A stretch of 64,000 nt of DNA from Penaeicola halotolerans (GCF_016464625.1 NZ_JAEAGO010000002.1:248001-312000); one strand, 5' to 3'. Counted from the stretch's first letter, positions 44,448 to 53,398 are shown. Made by a program: numbers and translations. The notes: a model not told the origin generated them from the letters alone.

Positions 44448-46088
44448 TTAATTAGTGTCAACTGTGATATTGATGTCTATTACCTCCCAGTTTTCTCTTA
44501 CTTGTATGTCTTGTTTACTGGTCTTGGGATCTACGAAGTATTGAATTTTTTCAGGTGTTTGCCATCTGTTGATGTTTCCTACATCCCATTTGCCATTGTT
44601 ATTTTCATCTATGATCACTCGAATTTGATAGGAGCCAGCTGGTATCTCAGCAAAGTGATAGGTCTTTTGATTAAAGAGCTCTCTGATTACTTTGTCTTTA
44701 TTGAGTAATTGGATGATAAAGTTGGGTGCTTCTATCTTTATATTTCCTTTGATATCACCCATTTTTTCTAGTAAAAATTTTTGATGTCTGATAGTCGTTT
44801 TTTCTAGTGTATCACCGTCTACAGCTATAAATGCCCCAGGTCTGATCTCTAAACTAAATTTGGTTATACTATCTAGAAGTGGAAGTTGTTGACTTATTGA
44901 AAGGGATGTTAGATTTTCATTCCATTCTATGGTTGCTTCTTTAAAATCAATTTTGGTCAATGAATCAAACTGAGCAAAGAGACTATCTGGATTAAAATAT
45001 TTGATGGGTTTACTAAAGTTAAAGACATTGGAATAATTCGGTTTGACTGCACTGTTATCTGCATTTTCTGCTTTTAGAGTTAGACCTGATACCTTTTTAT
45101 CAGTCTCTTCAAACTTCACATATACAAGAGTATCTAATGTACTTTTGATGGAATCTTCGAAATGTAAATTCAATCCTAAGCTGTCATAAGTGAATTGCTC
45201 ACCCTTATAGAATCTAAGAATTTTACGGTCATCATTGAAAGAATAGTAGATTGATTGATTTAGCTGAGTTGTGTCAAATTTAACTTCGTTGACGCTTTTA
45301 CTAAGTGTAATATCGAAATATTGATCTCTTGGTGCTGCTCTGCGTATTTCTATCTTTGAGATATCAGCTCTGATCATTTGTATATTTACATCTGTTGTAT
45401 TTTCATTTAGTGATAGTGTGTCTTTGTAAAAGCCATACGGTTCTGATCTGAATTCAGCTTGTAGATTTTTATTTTTATCAGCAAACGCATAAAGTCTGTA
45501 GCTGTCAGGCTTTAGATTTTCAAACTTGTATTGACCAAAATCATCTACAATAGCGATATATGTAGGTTTACCAGTAAATACATCTAAAGTATCTGATGCT
45601 CTATATAGACCTACTATGATAGGGTCTTTTGTTGTTTGAGATATGGCAAAGTTGACTTTTCCCTCTAGACTTAGTGAATCTAAATAGTCTCCTGTACTAA
45701 ATGTGATAATTAGATTTTCTGCGGGATTTGATTCTGAGATATCTTTTATGCTTTCCCTGAAGTTAAATGTATAAGTTGTGTTTTCTGATAATTCTTGTTC
45801 TAGTTTGATGATGACTGTTTGAAGTTTATCTCTTAACTCTGTTTGAATGATATTTTTGTCCAAATAGGGAGCTATGATTAATTGATTGTTTAAGTCATCA
45901 ACTTTCACAGCTTCATCAAATGTTAGCGTGAGTTGTTCTGGTTTTACATTGGTAGATTGATGAGCTGGTGTAGCTACTTTGAGTACAGGTGGATCTTCAT
46001 CTTTTGGTCCTCCTGTAGGTGCAGTTATTCTAGCACATGAATACAGTATAGATATTAATAAAATTATATATAATAAGTATTTTTTCAT
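44448..46088 (-). CDS. Ig-like domain (Big_5-type) lipoprotein
   Basis: A 546-residue lipoprotein with a hydrophobic leader and the lipobox ILYSC. The first 130 mature residues have the Big_5/SbsA-Ig pattern: DEDPPVLKVATPAHQSTNVK, LTLTFDEAVKVDDL and the end ENLIITFSTGDYLDS. The remainder is further beta-rich material with a late EIPAGSYQIRVIIDENNNGK calcium-loop-like block. Homologues are common in Bacteroidota; function unknown. Its stop is next to oriC. The start overlaps the methyltransferase stop by four bases. Confidence 0.8.
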   Translation of the reverse strand: MKKYLLYIILLISILYSCARITAPTGGPKDEDPPVLKVATPAHQSTNVKPEQLTLTFDEAVKVDDLNNQLIIAPYLDKNIIQTELRDKLQTVIIKLEQELSENTTYTFNFRESIKDISESNPAENLIITFSTGDYLDSLSLEGKVNFAISQTTKDPIIVGLYRASDTLDVFTGKPTYIAIVDDFGQYKFENLKPDSYRLYAFADKNKNLQAEFRSEPYGFYKDTLSLNENTTDVNIQMIRADISKIEIRRAAPRDQYFDITLSKSVNEVKFDTTQLNQSIYYSFNDDRKILRFYKGEQFTYDSLGLNLHFEDSIKSTLDTLVYVKFEETDKKVSGLTLKAENADNSAVKPNYSNVFNFSKPIKYFNPDSLFAQFDSLTKIDFKEATIEWNENLTSLSISQQLPLLDSITKFSLEIRPGAFIAVDGDTLEKTTIRHQKFLLEKMGDIKGNIKIEAPNFIIQLLNKDKVIRELFNQKTYHFAEIPAGSYQIRVIIDENNNGKWDVGNINRWQTPEKIQYFVDPKTSKQDIQVRENWEVIDINITVDTN

Positions 46089-46972
46089 TTTTTTAATATA
46101 TATATTAAACTTGAATAGTTTAATTTATTCTGTTTAGCCCAGTTATTAGACTTTAGGCCGTTTTGAAATGCTTTTAGGTAGTTTGATTTACCAGTTTTAT
46201 ATTTCTCACTCAGTAGACTGACATAAAATGCATCTAATTTCATAGGAATGATTTCTTTAATTTTCATTCCGTGAATTTTAGCCATTTGATGGATAGTATC
46301 TTGTTTGAAATGATAGAGGTGTCTAGGTACATCATATCCAGCCCAAAAGTTTTTATAATATTGTGCATCCCAACTCTCTGGATTGGGTACTGCTATGATG
46401 ATATGTCCTTTTTTCTTAATCTTAGTTTTGATAAAATCTATCGTTTCATTAAGATCATAGACATGTTCTAGTACATGATATAGTGTGATGATATCATATT
46501 TTTTTTCTGCTTTACTGCTTTGAAGAGTAGGATAGATCAATTGATTGATTCTATTACTACTTGCGATTGCTGCCTGTTCGTTTGGTTCTACACCTACTAC
46601 ATTCCATCCATCTGATTTGGCTGTATACAATAAATGCCCAAGACCACATCCTATATCAAGCCATCTGCCTTTTTGATGATCATTGAGATGATTAGCTAAT
46701 TTTAGTTTTTGTTTGAGCGTATAGTTTCTTGCTCTTTTATATACTTTAGCGATTAAAGTATTGTCATGATCATGATGAGAAAGGTATTGACTAGACTCGT
46801 AGTACTTACCTAATTGATCTTGATCTGGTCTCGGATTAGTAAAAATAAGACCACATTTTTTGCATTCTGAAAGGGCAAACTCCTCTTGTGAAATGCTATA
46901 GTCTTTGATGATTTGCTGGTTAAAAATTTGCCCACTTTGACAAAGTGGGCAGTTATCTAATCTTGTATACAT
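46085..46972 (-). CDS. Class I methyltransferase with N-terminal zinc ribbon
   Basis: A 295-residue SAM-dependent methyltransferase. The N-terminus has a rubredoxin-like zinc knuckle, CPLCQSGQ then CKKCGLIFTNPRP. The SAM motif I is RWLDIGCGLGHLLYTAKSDG and the post-I region is VVGVEPNEQAAIAS. This architecture occurs in enzymes of lipid, sugar or tRNA modification. It sits between mnmG (3 bases upstream) and the Ig-like gene, so it is co-transcribed with them. The substrate is unknown. A 21-base palindrome lies in the zinc-knuckle coding sequence. Confidence 0.85.
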   Translation of the reverse strand: MYTRLDNCPLCQSGQIFNQQIIKDYSISQEEFALSECKKCGLIFTNPRPDQDQLGKYYESSQYLSHHDHDNTLIAKVYKRARNYTLKQKLKLANHLNDHQKGRWLDIGCGLGHLLYTAKSDGWNVVGVEPNEQAAIASSNRINQLIYPTLQSSKAEKKYDIITLYHVLEHVYDLNETIDFIKTKIKKKGHIIIAVPNPESWDAQYYKNFWAGYDVPRHLYHFKQDTIHQMAKIHGMKIKEIIPMKLDAFYVSLLSEKYKTGKSNYLKAFQNGLKSNNWAKQNKLNYSSLIYILKK

Positions 46973-46975
46973 ATC

Positions 46976-48841
46976 TTATCTACCTAGATAAACCATGATG
47001 ATGGAAATGTCAGCTGGATTTACACCACTAATACGTGACGCTTGTCCTATAGTTTCCGGTTTTATTTTTCGTATTTTTTCTCTTGCTTCTGTTGATAGTG
47101 CTTTGATATCATCTACGTTAAAGTTTGTAGGAAATTTTAAATCCTCCATTTGGCTGATTTTCTCTGCCATAGCTTTTTCTTTATTAATGTAGCTATCGTA
47201 TTTGATTTGAATTTCTGCTTGCTCTAGTACATCATTACTATATTTGGCTAGATAGCTTTCTAATTCTTTATCCAAAGAACCTACCGATTTGATATCGATT
47301 TGTGGTCTTTTGAGTAGTTTTTCAACAGTTATTTTTTCTTTGATAGTTGCTGATGCTAGATGTTCTAGACCTTCATTGACATCATTTGGTTCTACTTTCT
47401 TTTGTTGTAGATCATTGATTAGTCTATTAAGATCATTCTTTTTATCTAGTAGTTTTTCTAGTCTTTGATCTGATGCCAGACCGATACGATGTCCTAGTTC
47501 AGTTAATCTCAGATCAGCATTATCTTGACGGAGTAGGATTCTAAACTCTGCCCTTGAAGTGAACATTCTGTAAGGTTCCTCTGTGCCCTTGTTGATCAGA
47601 TCGTCTATCAATACACCGATGTATGCATCTGATCTCTTCAATATGAATGGCTCTAGTTCTTGTACCTTCCTGTGTGCATTGATCCCAGCGATTAGACCCT
47701 GACAAGCAGCTTCTTCATAGCCCGTTGTTCCATTTATTTGCCCTGCAAAGTATAGATTGTCGATTAGCTGAGTTTCTAGTGTTATTTTTAGTTGTGTTGG
47801 AGGAAAGAAATCATACTCTATAGCATATCCTGGTCTAAACATTTTAGCGTTTTCAAAACCAGGTATTTTTCTCATTGCTTCATATTGTACATCCTCTGGA
47901 AGAGAAGTGGAGAAACCGTTGACATAGATTTCTACTGTATTCCAACCTTCAGGTTCTACGAATATTTGGTGTCTATCTCTCTCAGCAAATCTATTGATTT
48001 TGTCCTCAATGGACGGGCAATATCTCGGACCTAGACCTTGGATGCGTCCGTTGAACATAGGAGATCTGTCAAAACCTGTTTCCAAGGTTTCGTGTACAGC
48101 CTTATTAGTATAGGTTATCCAACAGCTTCTTTGTTGTGTTAGGGGTTTAGTTTCATCAGAAAAGGAGAATTTTTCTGGAATTTCATCACCTAATTGTTCC
48201 TCCATTTTGCTGTAGTCAAGACTTCTTCCATCTACTCTAGGAGGTGTTCCAGTTTTCATTCGACCTGCCTCGAAGCCTAATTGAACCAATTGCTCTGTAA
48301 TCCCTTTAGCGGCACCTTCTCCTGTTCTTCCACCACCCATTTGTTTTTCACCGATGTGTATGATGCCGTTGAGGAATGTACCATTGGTTAGCACTACTGC
48401 TTTGGCTTCAAACTCCATTCCTATACCAGTTCTGACACCAGTGACCCTACCATCTTTGACGATGATATTAGTGACCATTTCTTGCCAAAAGTCCACATTT
48501 GGTGTTTGTTCTAGTGCTAATCTCCACTCTTCAGCAAAGCGCATTCTATCATTTTGAGATCTAGGTGACCACATGGCAGGACCTTTAGACCTGTTTAGCA
48601 TTCTAAACTGTATCATGGACTTGTCAGAGATGATTCCAGACATTCCACCTAGCGCATCTATTTCTCTGACGATTTGCCCTTTTGCCACACCTCCCATAGC
48701 TGGGTTACACGACATTTGAGCGATTGTATTCATATTCATAGTACATAGTAGGACCTTGGAGCCCATACGAGCAGCCGCATGCGCAGCTTCACAACCCGCA
48801 TGTCCAGCACCTACTACGATAACATCATATTTTGGCAACAT
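46976..48841 (-). CDS. mnmG: tRNA uridine-5-carboxymethylaminomethyl modification enzyme MnmG
   Basis: A 621-residue FAD protein that works with MnmE to modify U34 of several tRNAs. The dinucleotide motif VVGAGHAGCEAAHAAARMG opens the protein, and SCNPAMGGVAKGQIVREID and CPSIEDKINRFAERDRHQ are family signatures. The C-terminal helical domain ends with RISGVNPADISIIMVYLGR. mnmG, formerly gidA, is a frequent neighbour of the replication origin, which fits the adjacent DnaA-box and parS elements. It is the first gene of the mnmG-methyltransferase-Ig-like unit. Confidence 0.98.
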   Translation of the reverse strand: MLPKYDVIVVGAGHAGCEAAHAAARMGSKVLLCTMNMNTIAQMSCNPAMGGVAKGQIVREIDALGGMSGIISDKSMIQFRMLNRSKGPAMWSPRSQNDRMRFAEEWRLALEQTPNVDFWQEMVTNIIVKDGRVTGVRTGIGMEFEAKAVVLTNGTFLNGIIHIGEKQMGGGRTGEGAAKGITEQLVQLGFEAGRMKTGTPPRVDGRSLDYSKMEEQLGDEIPEKFSFSDETKPLTQQRSCWITYTNKAVHETLETGFDRSPMFNGRIQGLGPRYCPSIEDKINRFAERDRHQIFVEPEGWNTVEIYVNGFSTSLPEDVQYEAMRKIPGFENAKMFRPGYAIEYDFFPPTQLKITLETQLIDNLYFAGQINGTTGYEEAACQGLIAGINAHRKVQELEPFILKRSDAYIGVLIDDLINKGTEEPYRMFTSRAEFRILLRQDNADLRLTELGHRIGLASDQRLEKLLDKKNDLNRLINDLQQKKVEPNDVNEGLEHLASATIKEKITVEKLLKRPQIDIKSVGSLDKELESYLAKYSNDVLEQAEIQIKYDSYINKEKAMAEKISQMEDLKFPTNFNVDDIKALSTEAREKIRKIKPETIGQASRISGVNPADISIIMVYLGR

Positions 48842-48846
48842 ATCTT

Positions 48847-48862
48847 TGTTCCACGTGGAACG
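48847..48862. other. parS: parS centromere site 1
   Basis: TGTTCCACGTGGAACG, matching the ParB-binding consensus TGTTNCACGTGNAACA at all fixed positions but the last. The inner 14 bases are a perfect palindrome. It sits 5 bases before the mnmG start codon on the minus strand. Confidence 0.85.
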
Positions 48863-48882
48863 TTTATCTTATTAATTAATAT

Positions 48883-48898
48883 TGTTTCACGTGGAACA
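48883..48898. other. parS: parS centromere site 2
   Basis: TGTTTCACGTGGAACA matches the consensus TGTTNCACGTGNAACA at every fixed position. It is 20 bases from site 1. Confidence 0.92.
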
Positions 48899-48921
48899 CT
48901 AGTATGTTCGAACTTTCAAAC

Positions 48922-48937
48922 TGTTTCACGTGGAACA
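48922..48937. other. parS: parS centromere site 3
   Basis: TGTTTCACGTGGAACA is identical to site 2 and 23 bases from it. It lies 4 bases from the ybeY stop codon at 48942. Together the three sites form a dense ParB-loading cluster about 4.4 kb from the putative oriC. Confidence 0.92.
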
Positions 48938-48941
48938 TTGG

Positions 48942-49361
48942 TTATTGTCTTTTGCTTAAAGAGTTATTTTCCTTTAAGCGCATATTTATTTCTTCCTCTT
49001 CAGTTTTATCTTTGTATCCACATAAATGAAGCACCCCATGTATGAGAACTCTATCAAGTTCATCTTCAAAGGGAATGTCATGTGTCTTTGCGTTTTCTCT
49101 TACTCGATCTATACTGATGTAGATATCACTTTCTATGATCTTTTCACTTTCTGAATTGTCAAAAGTGATGATATCCGTATATGTATCGTGGTCGAGGTAG
49201 TTGATATTAATATCTAATAGATAATCATCTGAGCAAAAGACATAATTAATTTCCGCTATCTTATATCCTTCTTCTTCAGCAATTGATTTGATCCAGCTTT
49301 TTTTTGAACGTTTATTTTTTAAGTCAAACTTGATATCTTCTGTGAAAAAATGAATAGCCAT
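48942..49361 (-). CDS. ybeY: Endoribonuclease YbeY
   Basis: A 139-residue metal-dependent RNase of 16S rRNA 3'-end processing and ribosome quality control. The motif LIHGVLHLCGYKDKTEEEE carries two of the three metal-binding His; the third position (H-G-x-L-H-x5-H in E. coli) is Asp here. DHDTYTDIITFDNSESEKII is the upstream family block. Its stop lies 4 bases from parS site 3. It is three bases after the RsbW-like gene on the same strand. Confidence 0.93.
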   Translation of the reverse strand: MAIHFFTEDIKFDLKNKRSKKSWIKSIAEEEGYKIAEINYVFCSDDYLLDININYLDHDTYTDIITFDNSESEKIIESDIYISIDRVRENAKTHDIPFEDELDRVLIHGVLHLCGYKDKTEEEEINMRLKENNSLSKRQ

Positions 49362-49364
49362 CGA

Positions 49365-49766
49365 TCAGTTGAGGTAAAAGGTCAATGAAACTTTATTTCC
49401 TTTATTCTCAAATAAGACCTCATCACATAAATGTTTGATGATGAATACACCCCTTCCTCCTATTTTTTCTAGATTTTCTGGAGCGGTTGGATCTTGTAGG
49501 TTTTCATAGTCGAAGCCTATCCCTTCATCTTCGATGATCACTCTGATCTGTTCATCATAAAACTCAATCGCTAAATCTACAGACTTGCTTGCATCCATTT
49601 TATTGCCATGTATGATAGAGTTGCTTACACACTCAGTCACTGATATCATGATGTTGCCATAGATATCATCGTTGATTTGGTACTTTTCCTTAGCATTGTC
49701 AATGAAGCTCTCTATGATCTTGATATTGTCAAGAATAGATGGAATAGAAATTTTGATTGAGTTCAT
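49365..49766 (-). CDS. RsbW-like ATP-binding anti-sigma/kinase domain protein
   Basis: A 133-residue single GHKL ATPase domain. N-box: SVTECVSNSIIHGNKMD. G1: IEDEGIGFDYENL. G2: EKIGGRGVFIIKHLCDEV. This matches HATPase_c_2 proteins, the RsbW/SpoIIAB anti-sigma-factor kinases. No anti-anti-sigma gene is adjacent, so the partner is elsewhere. It lies 3 bases before ybeY and is probably in the same transcript. The signal is unknown. Confidence 0.9.
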   Translation of the reverse strand: MNSIKISIPSILDNIKIIESFIDNAKEKYQINDDIYGNIMISVTECVSNSIIHGNKMDASKSVDLAIEFYDEQIRVIIEDEGIGFDYENLQDPTAPENLEKIGGRGVFIIKHLCDEVLFENKGNKVSLTFYLN

Positions 49767-49802
49767 AAGCTTTTTATACTAATGGCTTTAAATTTTTGAA
49801 TA

Positions 49803-50564
49803 TTATCTAAGTTCCACCATCAAAGGACAGTGGTCTGAATGCATCGCTTCTGGTAATATAATCGAACGTTTTACTTCATCTTTCATTGGCTCTGTGACCA
49901 TATGATAATCTATACGCCAACCCAAGTTCTTCTTTCTTGCTCCTGCTCTGTAGCTCCACCATGTGTAGTGATGAGGGTTAGGATTGAATTGTCTGAAAGT
50001 GTCTACAAATCCACTTTCTGTAAATTGATCCATCCATGCCCTTTCTTCAGGCAAAAAGCCCGAAGAGTTTTTATTAGAGACAGGATTATGAATATCGATA
50101 GCTTTGTGACATATATTATAATCACCACTTATGAGTAAGTTCGGTATTTCTCTCCTCAAATCCTGCGTATATCCATAAAAATCGTCTAGCCATTGCATCT
50201 TAAAGGCTTGCCGCTCCTCACCACTAGAGCCTGATGGCATATAGACACTCATCACACTGTATCGATCAAAATCTACTCTGAGAACCCTGCCTTCATCATC
50301 ATACTTATTTTGACCCATGCCATATTGTACATGTTTTGGTTTTATTCTAGTGAATATACCTACGCCACTATAGCCTTTTTTAACGGCTGGCATCCAATAA
50401 AGTTCATATCCTAAATCCTTGAAAACAGCTGTTTCTACCTGATCCTCAGTCGCTTTTAGCTCTTGTAGACAGATGATATCTGCATCTACTGCTTTGAGCC
50501 ATTCAGCAAAACCTTTGGTAAGTGCCGCCCTGATACCATTTACGTTATAGGATACTACTTTCAT
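49803..50564 (-). CDS. xth: Exodeoxyribonuclease III
   Basis: A 253-residue AP endonuclease of the ExoIII/APE family. KVVSYNVNGIRAALTKGF opens the fold with the metal Asn, CLQELKATEDQV carries the metal Glu, SGDYNICHKAIDIHNP the catalytic Asp-Asn pair, and MHSDHCPLMVEL the final Asp-His. It repairs abasic sites and 3' blocks. Its start overlaps the stop of the upstream small gene by four bases. Confidence 0.96.
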   Translation of the reverse strand: MKVVSYNVNGIRAALTKGFAEWLKAVDADIICLQELKATEDQVETAVFKDLGYELYWMPAVKKGYSGVGIFTRIKPKHVQYGMGQNKYDDEGRVLRVDFDRYSVMSVYMPSGSSGEERQAFKMQWLDDFYGYTQDLRREIPNLLISGDYNICHKAIDIHNPVSNKNSSGFLPEERAWMDQFTESGFVDTFRQFNPNPHHYTWWSYRAGARKKNLGWRIDYHMVTEPMKDEVKRSIILPEAMHSDHCPLMVELR

Positions 50565-50923
50565 TTTATTTCTGTATCAAATTCCTTTTCAAAATACTCC
50601 AATACGTGAAGTTGAAGTAATTTTTCCTGTTCTAGCATATCAAAGTGTGGAAGCTTTTTTACGGCTTTCCAGTGAGGCCAACCCTCTTCATCGAGCCCTT
50701 CTAATTCATAGAAACCTGAGTAACTTAGAACTTTGCATATAGCAATATGCATGAGATCTTGTTTTTCTTCCTTGCTGAAATGCTTTGGCCCTTTTCCCAA
50801 CTCATGCACTCCTATCATAAAGAGTACAGCATTTAGATCTTTGGGCTTTTTGCCAAATATTTCAGTCAAAGCTAGAAGAAGTTTTCCCCAGCGTTTTTGT
50901 AAATCAAAATCTCTTTTGATCAT
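50561..50923 (-). CDS. Conserved hypothetical protein linked to exonuclease III
   Basis: A 120-residue soluble protein rich in helix formers, with the blocks LQKRWGKLLLALTEIFGKKP, LFMIGVHELGKGPKHFSKEE and LEGLDEEGWPHWKAVKKLPH. I recognise it as a pattern recurring in Bacteroidota but know no function. It overlaps the gene on each side by four bases (xth downstream, AhpD-like upstream), so the three form one tight operon. Confidence 0.65.
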   Translation of the reverse strand: MIKRDFDLQKRWGKLLLALTEIFGKKPKDLNAVLFMIGVHELGKGPKHFSKEEKQDLMHIAICKVLSYSGFYELEGLDEEGWPHWKAVKKLPHFDMLEQEKLLQLHVLEYFEKEFDTEIK

Positions 50924-51267
50924 GCTTTTTCATTTTCAAGCGCTTCCCAATAAGCTACTGCTCTGCGAAGGTGAGGAATCACGATAGACCCACCGATGAG
51001 TGTAGCGATAGAGAAGACTTCGAAGATTTCCTCTTTGGTCAAACCTACTTCATGGCATTTTCCAAGGTGATATTTGATACAGTCATCACATCTTAAGACC
51101 ATCGAGCAAGAAAGTCCAAGCATTTCCTTTGTCTTCACATCTATGGCACCTGCCGCATAAGCATTGGTGTCAAGATTGAAAAAACGCTTGATGACCTTAT
51201 TATCAGCCGCCATGATCTTTTCATTCATCTCGGCTCTGAAAGAATTGAATTCTTCTATTGGATTCAT
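50920..51267 (-). CDS. Carboxymuconolactone decarboxylase family protein (AhpD-like)
   Basis: A 115-residue all-helical protein. The AhpD-type redox motif is present as SMVLRCDDCIKYHLGKCHEV, with the Cys-x-x-Cys and the nearby His, followed by GLTKEEIFEVFSIATLIGGS. AhpD proteins are alkylhydroperoxidases or related thiol enzymes. This one starts the AhpD-like, hypothetical, xth operon, giving an oxidative-damage theme, although that link is inference. It diverges from comF, 67 bases away. Confidence 0.9.
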   Translation of the reverse strand: MNPIEEFNSFRAEMNEKIMAADNKVIKRFFNLDTNAYAAGAIDVKTKEMLGLSCSMVLRCDDCIKYHLGKCHEVGLTKEEIFEVFSIATLIGGSIVIPHLRRAVAYWEALENEKA

Positions 51268-51334
51268 TAGATTAATAGATTATATTTTAACTAGCAAATA
51301 TAAGGGCTATTCGCCAAATAGTCATTTCTTTAAC

Positions 51335-52051
51335 ATGTCGATCGCAAAGATTAGTTTGGATTTTTGGGAAGATTTTTTGAGTTTGATCTTTCCTCGCACA
51401 TGCAAAGGCTGTGGCAACTCACTTTACAATTTTGAGGAGGTGCTTTGTGGTATTTGTGAGTCAAAACTGCCGATCATTTCTGAAGAGAATGAGTCGCTCA
51501 GATCCAGGATGTTACGGAAATTTTATGGATTGGTGAGAATAGCAGAGGTAGCTGTATTTTTGAAATTTACCCGAAAAGGAACCGTACAGCGACTAATGCA
51601 TCAGCTCAAATATAAAAATAGTCCAGAGATAGGCCATGATCTAGGAAGGAGATTTGGGAAAGAGATGCTTAAGAATGGAGCTTTTGCAGATTATGACTTG
51701 ATCGTACCAGTGCCTTTGCATCCCAAAAAACAATACAAAAGAGGCTATAATCAGAGTGAAGCTATCGCTAAAGGAATGAGTGAGGTGATGAATCTCTCAC
51801 TTTCTAAGGATGCTTTACTAAGACGAAAATTCACAGAGAGTCAGACGAGAAAGTCGCGCTTTGATCGCTATCAAAATATGAATGACGTATTTCACGTGAA
51901 ATCTGCAGAGATATTTGCTGGCAAAAAGGTACTTTTGGTAGATGATATCTTGACTACTGGTGCTACACTCACAGCTTGTGCACAGCAGTTGGAAAAGGTA
52001 GGTACATCGGAAATCAGCATAGCAGTACTAGCTGCAGGAGGAAGAATATGA
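51335..52051 (+). CDS. comF: ComF family phosphoribosyltransferase-like protein
   Basis: A 238-residue protein with an N-terminal zinc module (RTCKGCGNSL and VLCGICESKL) and a C-terminal PRTase domain. The PRPP motif is KKVLLVDDILTTGATLTACA, and VPVPLHPKKQYKRGYNQSEA is the standard ComF middle block. ComF proteins act in DNA uptake in competent bacteria. I chose ATG 51335; the longer frame would run back through the divergent AhpD-like gene. It overlaps the next gene by four bases (ATGA). A parS-like site lies inside it at 51888. Confidence 0.92.
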   Translation: MSIAKISLDFWEDFLSLIFPRTCKGCGNSLYNFEEVLCGICESKLPIISEENESLRSRMLRKFYGLVRIAEVAVFLKFTRKGTVQRLMHQLKYKNSPEIGHDLGRRFGKEMLKNGAFADYDLIVPVPLHPKKQYKRGYNQSEAIAKGMSEVMNLSLSKDALLRRKFTESQTRKSRFDRYQNMNDVFHVKSAEIFAGKKVLLVDDILTTGATLTACAQQLEKVGTSEISIAVLAAGGRI

Positions 52052-52812
52052 GTATGAAAATAGATTTAAGTGGGAAGGTAGTGCTCGTCACAGGAGCGTC
52101 TAGAGGTATAGGAGAAGGTATCGCCCAAGGTCTAGCTGGGGCTGGTGCTAGAGTAGCTGTACATTACAACCATAATAAAAAAGAAGCTGAGAAAGTATCT
52201 CAAAATATTGGTAATCAAAGCTTTATCATCAATTGTGATCTAAGTGATCTTAATCAGACCACAGGATTGGTTGATGCTGTGATCCAAAAAGCGGGCAGGC
52301 TCGATGCGGTAGTTAATAATGCAGGTATAGCTATCTCAGTACCAGATACAGCCGATGATGAAACATGGACATCTGCTTGGCTTCAGACGATGAATGTTAA
52401 TCTTAATTCTCTTGCGATCATTTGCAAGCAGGCTGTAGCTCATTTTAAACAGCAACAACAAGGACATATCATCAATATCAGCTCTCGCGCAGCATTCAGA
52501 GGTGATACAACGGATTATCTAGCCTATGCCGCCTCCAAAGGAGGGATCGTCTCTCTCACACGTTCCATCGCTCGCTATTATGGTAAAGATGGTGTCAAGG
52601 CATTCATCATAGCACCAGGATTTACCCGCACAGATATGGCGCAGGATTTCATGGATCAGTATGGTGAAGATTATGCCTTGAATGACATTGCACTAAATCA
52701 GCTGACCGAACCGAAAGACATTGCTCCGATGGTGGCTTTACTTTGCTCGGGTCTGGCGGATCATGCTACTGGCTGTACCATAGATATCAATGCAGGCAGT
52801 TATGTCCATTAA
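52048..52812 (+). CDS. Short-chain dehydrogenase/reductase
   Basis: A 254-residue SDR. NAD(P) motif: VLVTGASRGIGEGIAQGL (about residues 12-29). Asn-Asn-Ala-Gly: AVVNNAGIAIS. Catalytic Ser is in HIINISSRAAFRG, and Tyr and Lys are in YLAYAASKGGIV. It resembles 3-oxoacyl-ACP reductases (FabG-like), but this does not prove a fatty-acid role. The start at ATG 52048 overlaps the comF stop, indicating an operon. The stop lies 10 bases before tag. Confidence 0.9.
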   Translation: MSMKIDLSGKVVLVTGASRGIGEGIAQGLAGAGARVAVHYNHNKKEAEKVSQNIGNQSFIINCDLSDLNQTTGLVDAVIQKAGRLDAVVNNAGIAISVPDTADDETWTSAWLQTMNVNLNSLAIICKQAVAHFKQQQQGHIINISSRAAFRGDTTDYLAYAASKGGIVSLTRSIARYYGKDGVKAFIIAPGFTRTDMAQDFMDQYGEDYALNDIALNQLTEPKDIAPMVALLCSGLADHATGCTIDINAGSYVH

Positions 52813-52822
52813 AGAGAATTTT

Positions 52823-53398
52823 ATGAAAGAAGACAAAGAAAGATGTCCATGGTGCCTAGGATTCCCAGAGTATATCACTTATCATGATGAAGAGTGGGGT
52901 GTGCCAGTCTATGATGATCAGAAGCAGTTTGAGTTTTTGGTGCTTGAAAGTGCTCAGGCAGGACTTTCTTGGTCTACCATCTTAAAGAAAAGAGCTGGCT
53001 ATAGGGAGGTTTTTGCAGAGTTTGACCCTACAGTGATCGTGGATATGGGTGAAGGATATGTCCTAGAACTGTTAGAAGATAAGCAGAAGAGAATCATTCG
53101 AAATAGAGCAAAAATTGAAGCCACAATACATAATGCCCGAATTTTTCTAGACTTACAAGCTAAGTTTAGCTCGTTTTCAGATTACATCTGGGATTTTGTC
53201 AATGGTAAGCCTATTGTCAATAAATGGAGAACACTGGCAGAAGTACCCGCTAGTACACCTGAGTCAGATAAATTGGCAAAAGACATGAAGAAAAAAGGCT
53301 TTAAGTTTCTAGGTTCTACTACCCTGTATGCCCACATGCAAGCTACTGGATTGGTCAACGACCATCTCGTGACTTGTTTCAGGCATAGCCAAGTTTAA
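52823..53398 (+). CDS. tag: DNA-3-methyladenine glycosylase I
   Basis: A 191-residue glycosylase removing 3-methyladenine. The N-terminus ERCPWCLGFPEYITYHDEEW and the C-terminal MQATGLVNDHLVTCFRHSQV supply the Cys/His zinc snap seen in Tag. LESAQAGLSWSTILKKR includes the catalytic-pocket Glu, and GFKFLGSTTLYAHMQATGL is the other signature. I chose ATG 52823, just after the SDR stop; the upstream ATG 52802 is possible. Its end overlaps the convergent DUF3365 gene by four bases. Confidence 0.95.
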   Translation: MKEDKERCPWCLGFPEYITYHDEEWGVPVYDDQKQFEFLVLESAQAGLSWSTILKKRAGYREVFAEFDPTVIVDMGEGYVLELLEDKQKRIIRNRAKIEATIHNARIFLDLQAKFSSFSDYIWDFVNGKPIVNKWRTLAEVPASTPESDKLAKDMKKKGFKFLGSTTLYAHMQATGLVNDHLVTCFRHSQV

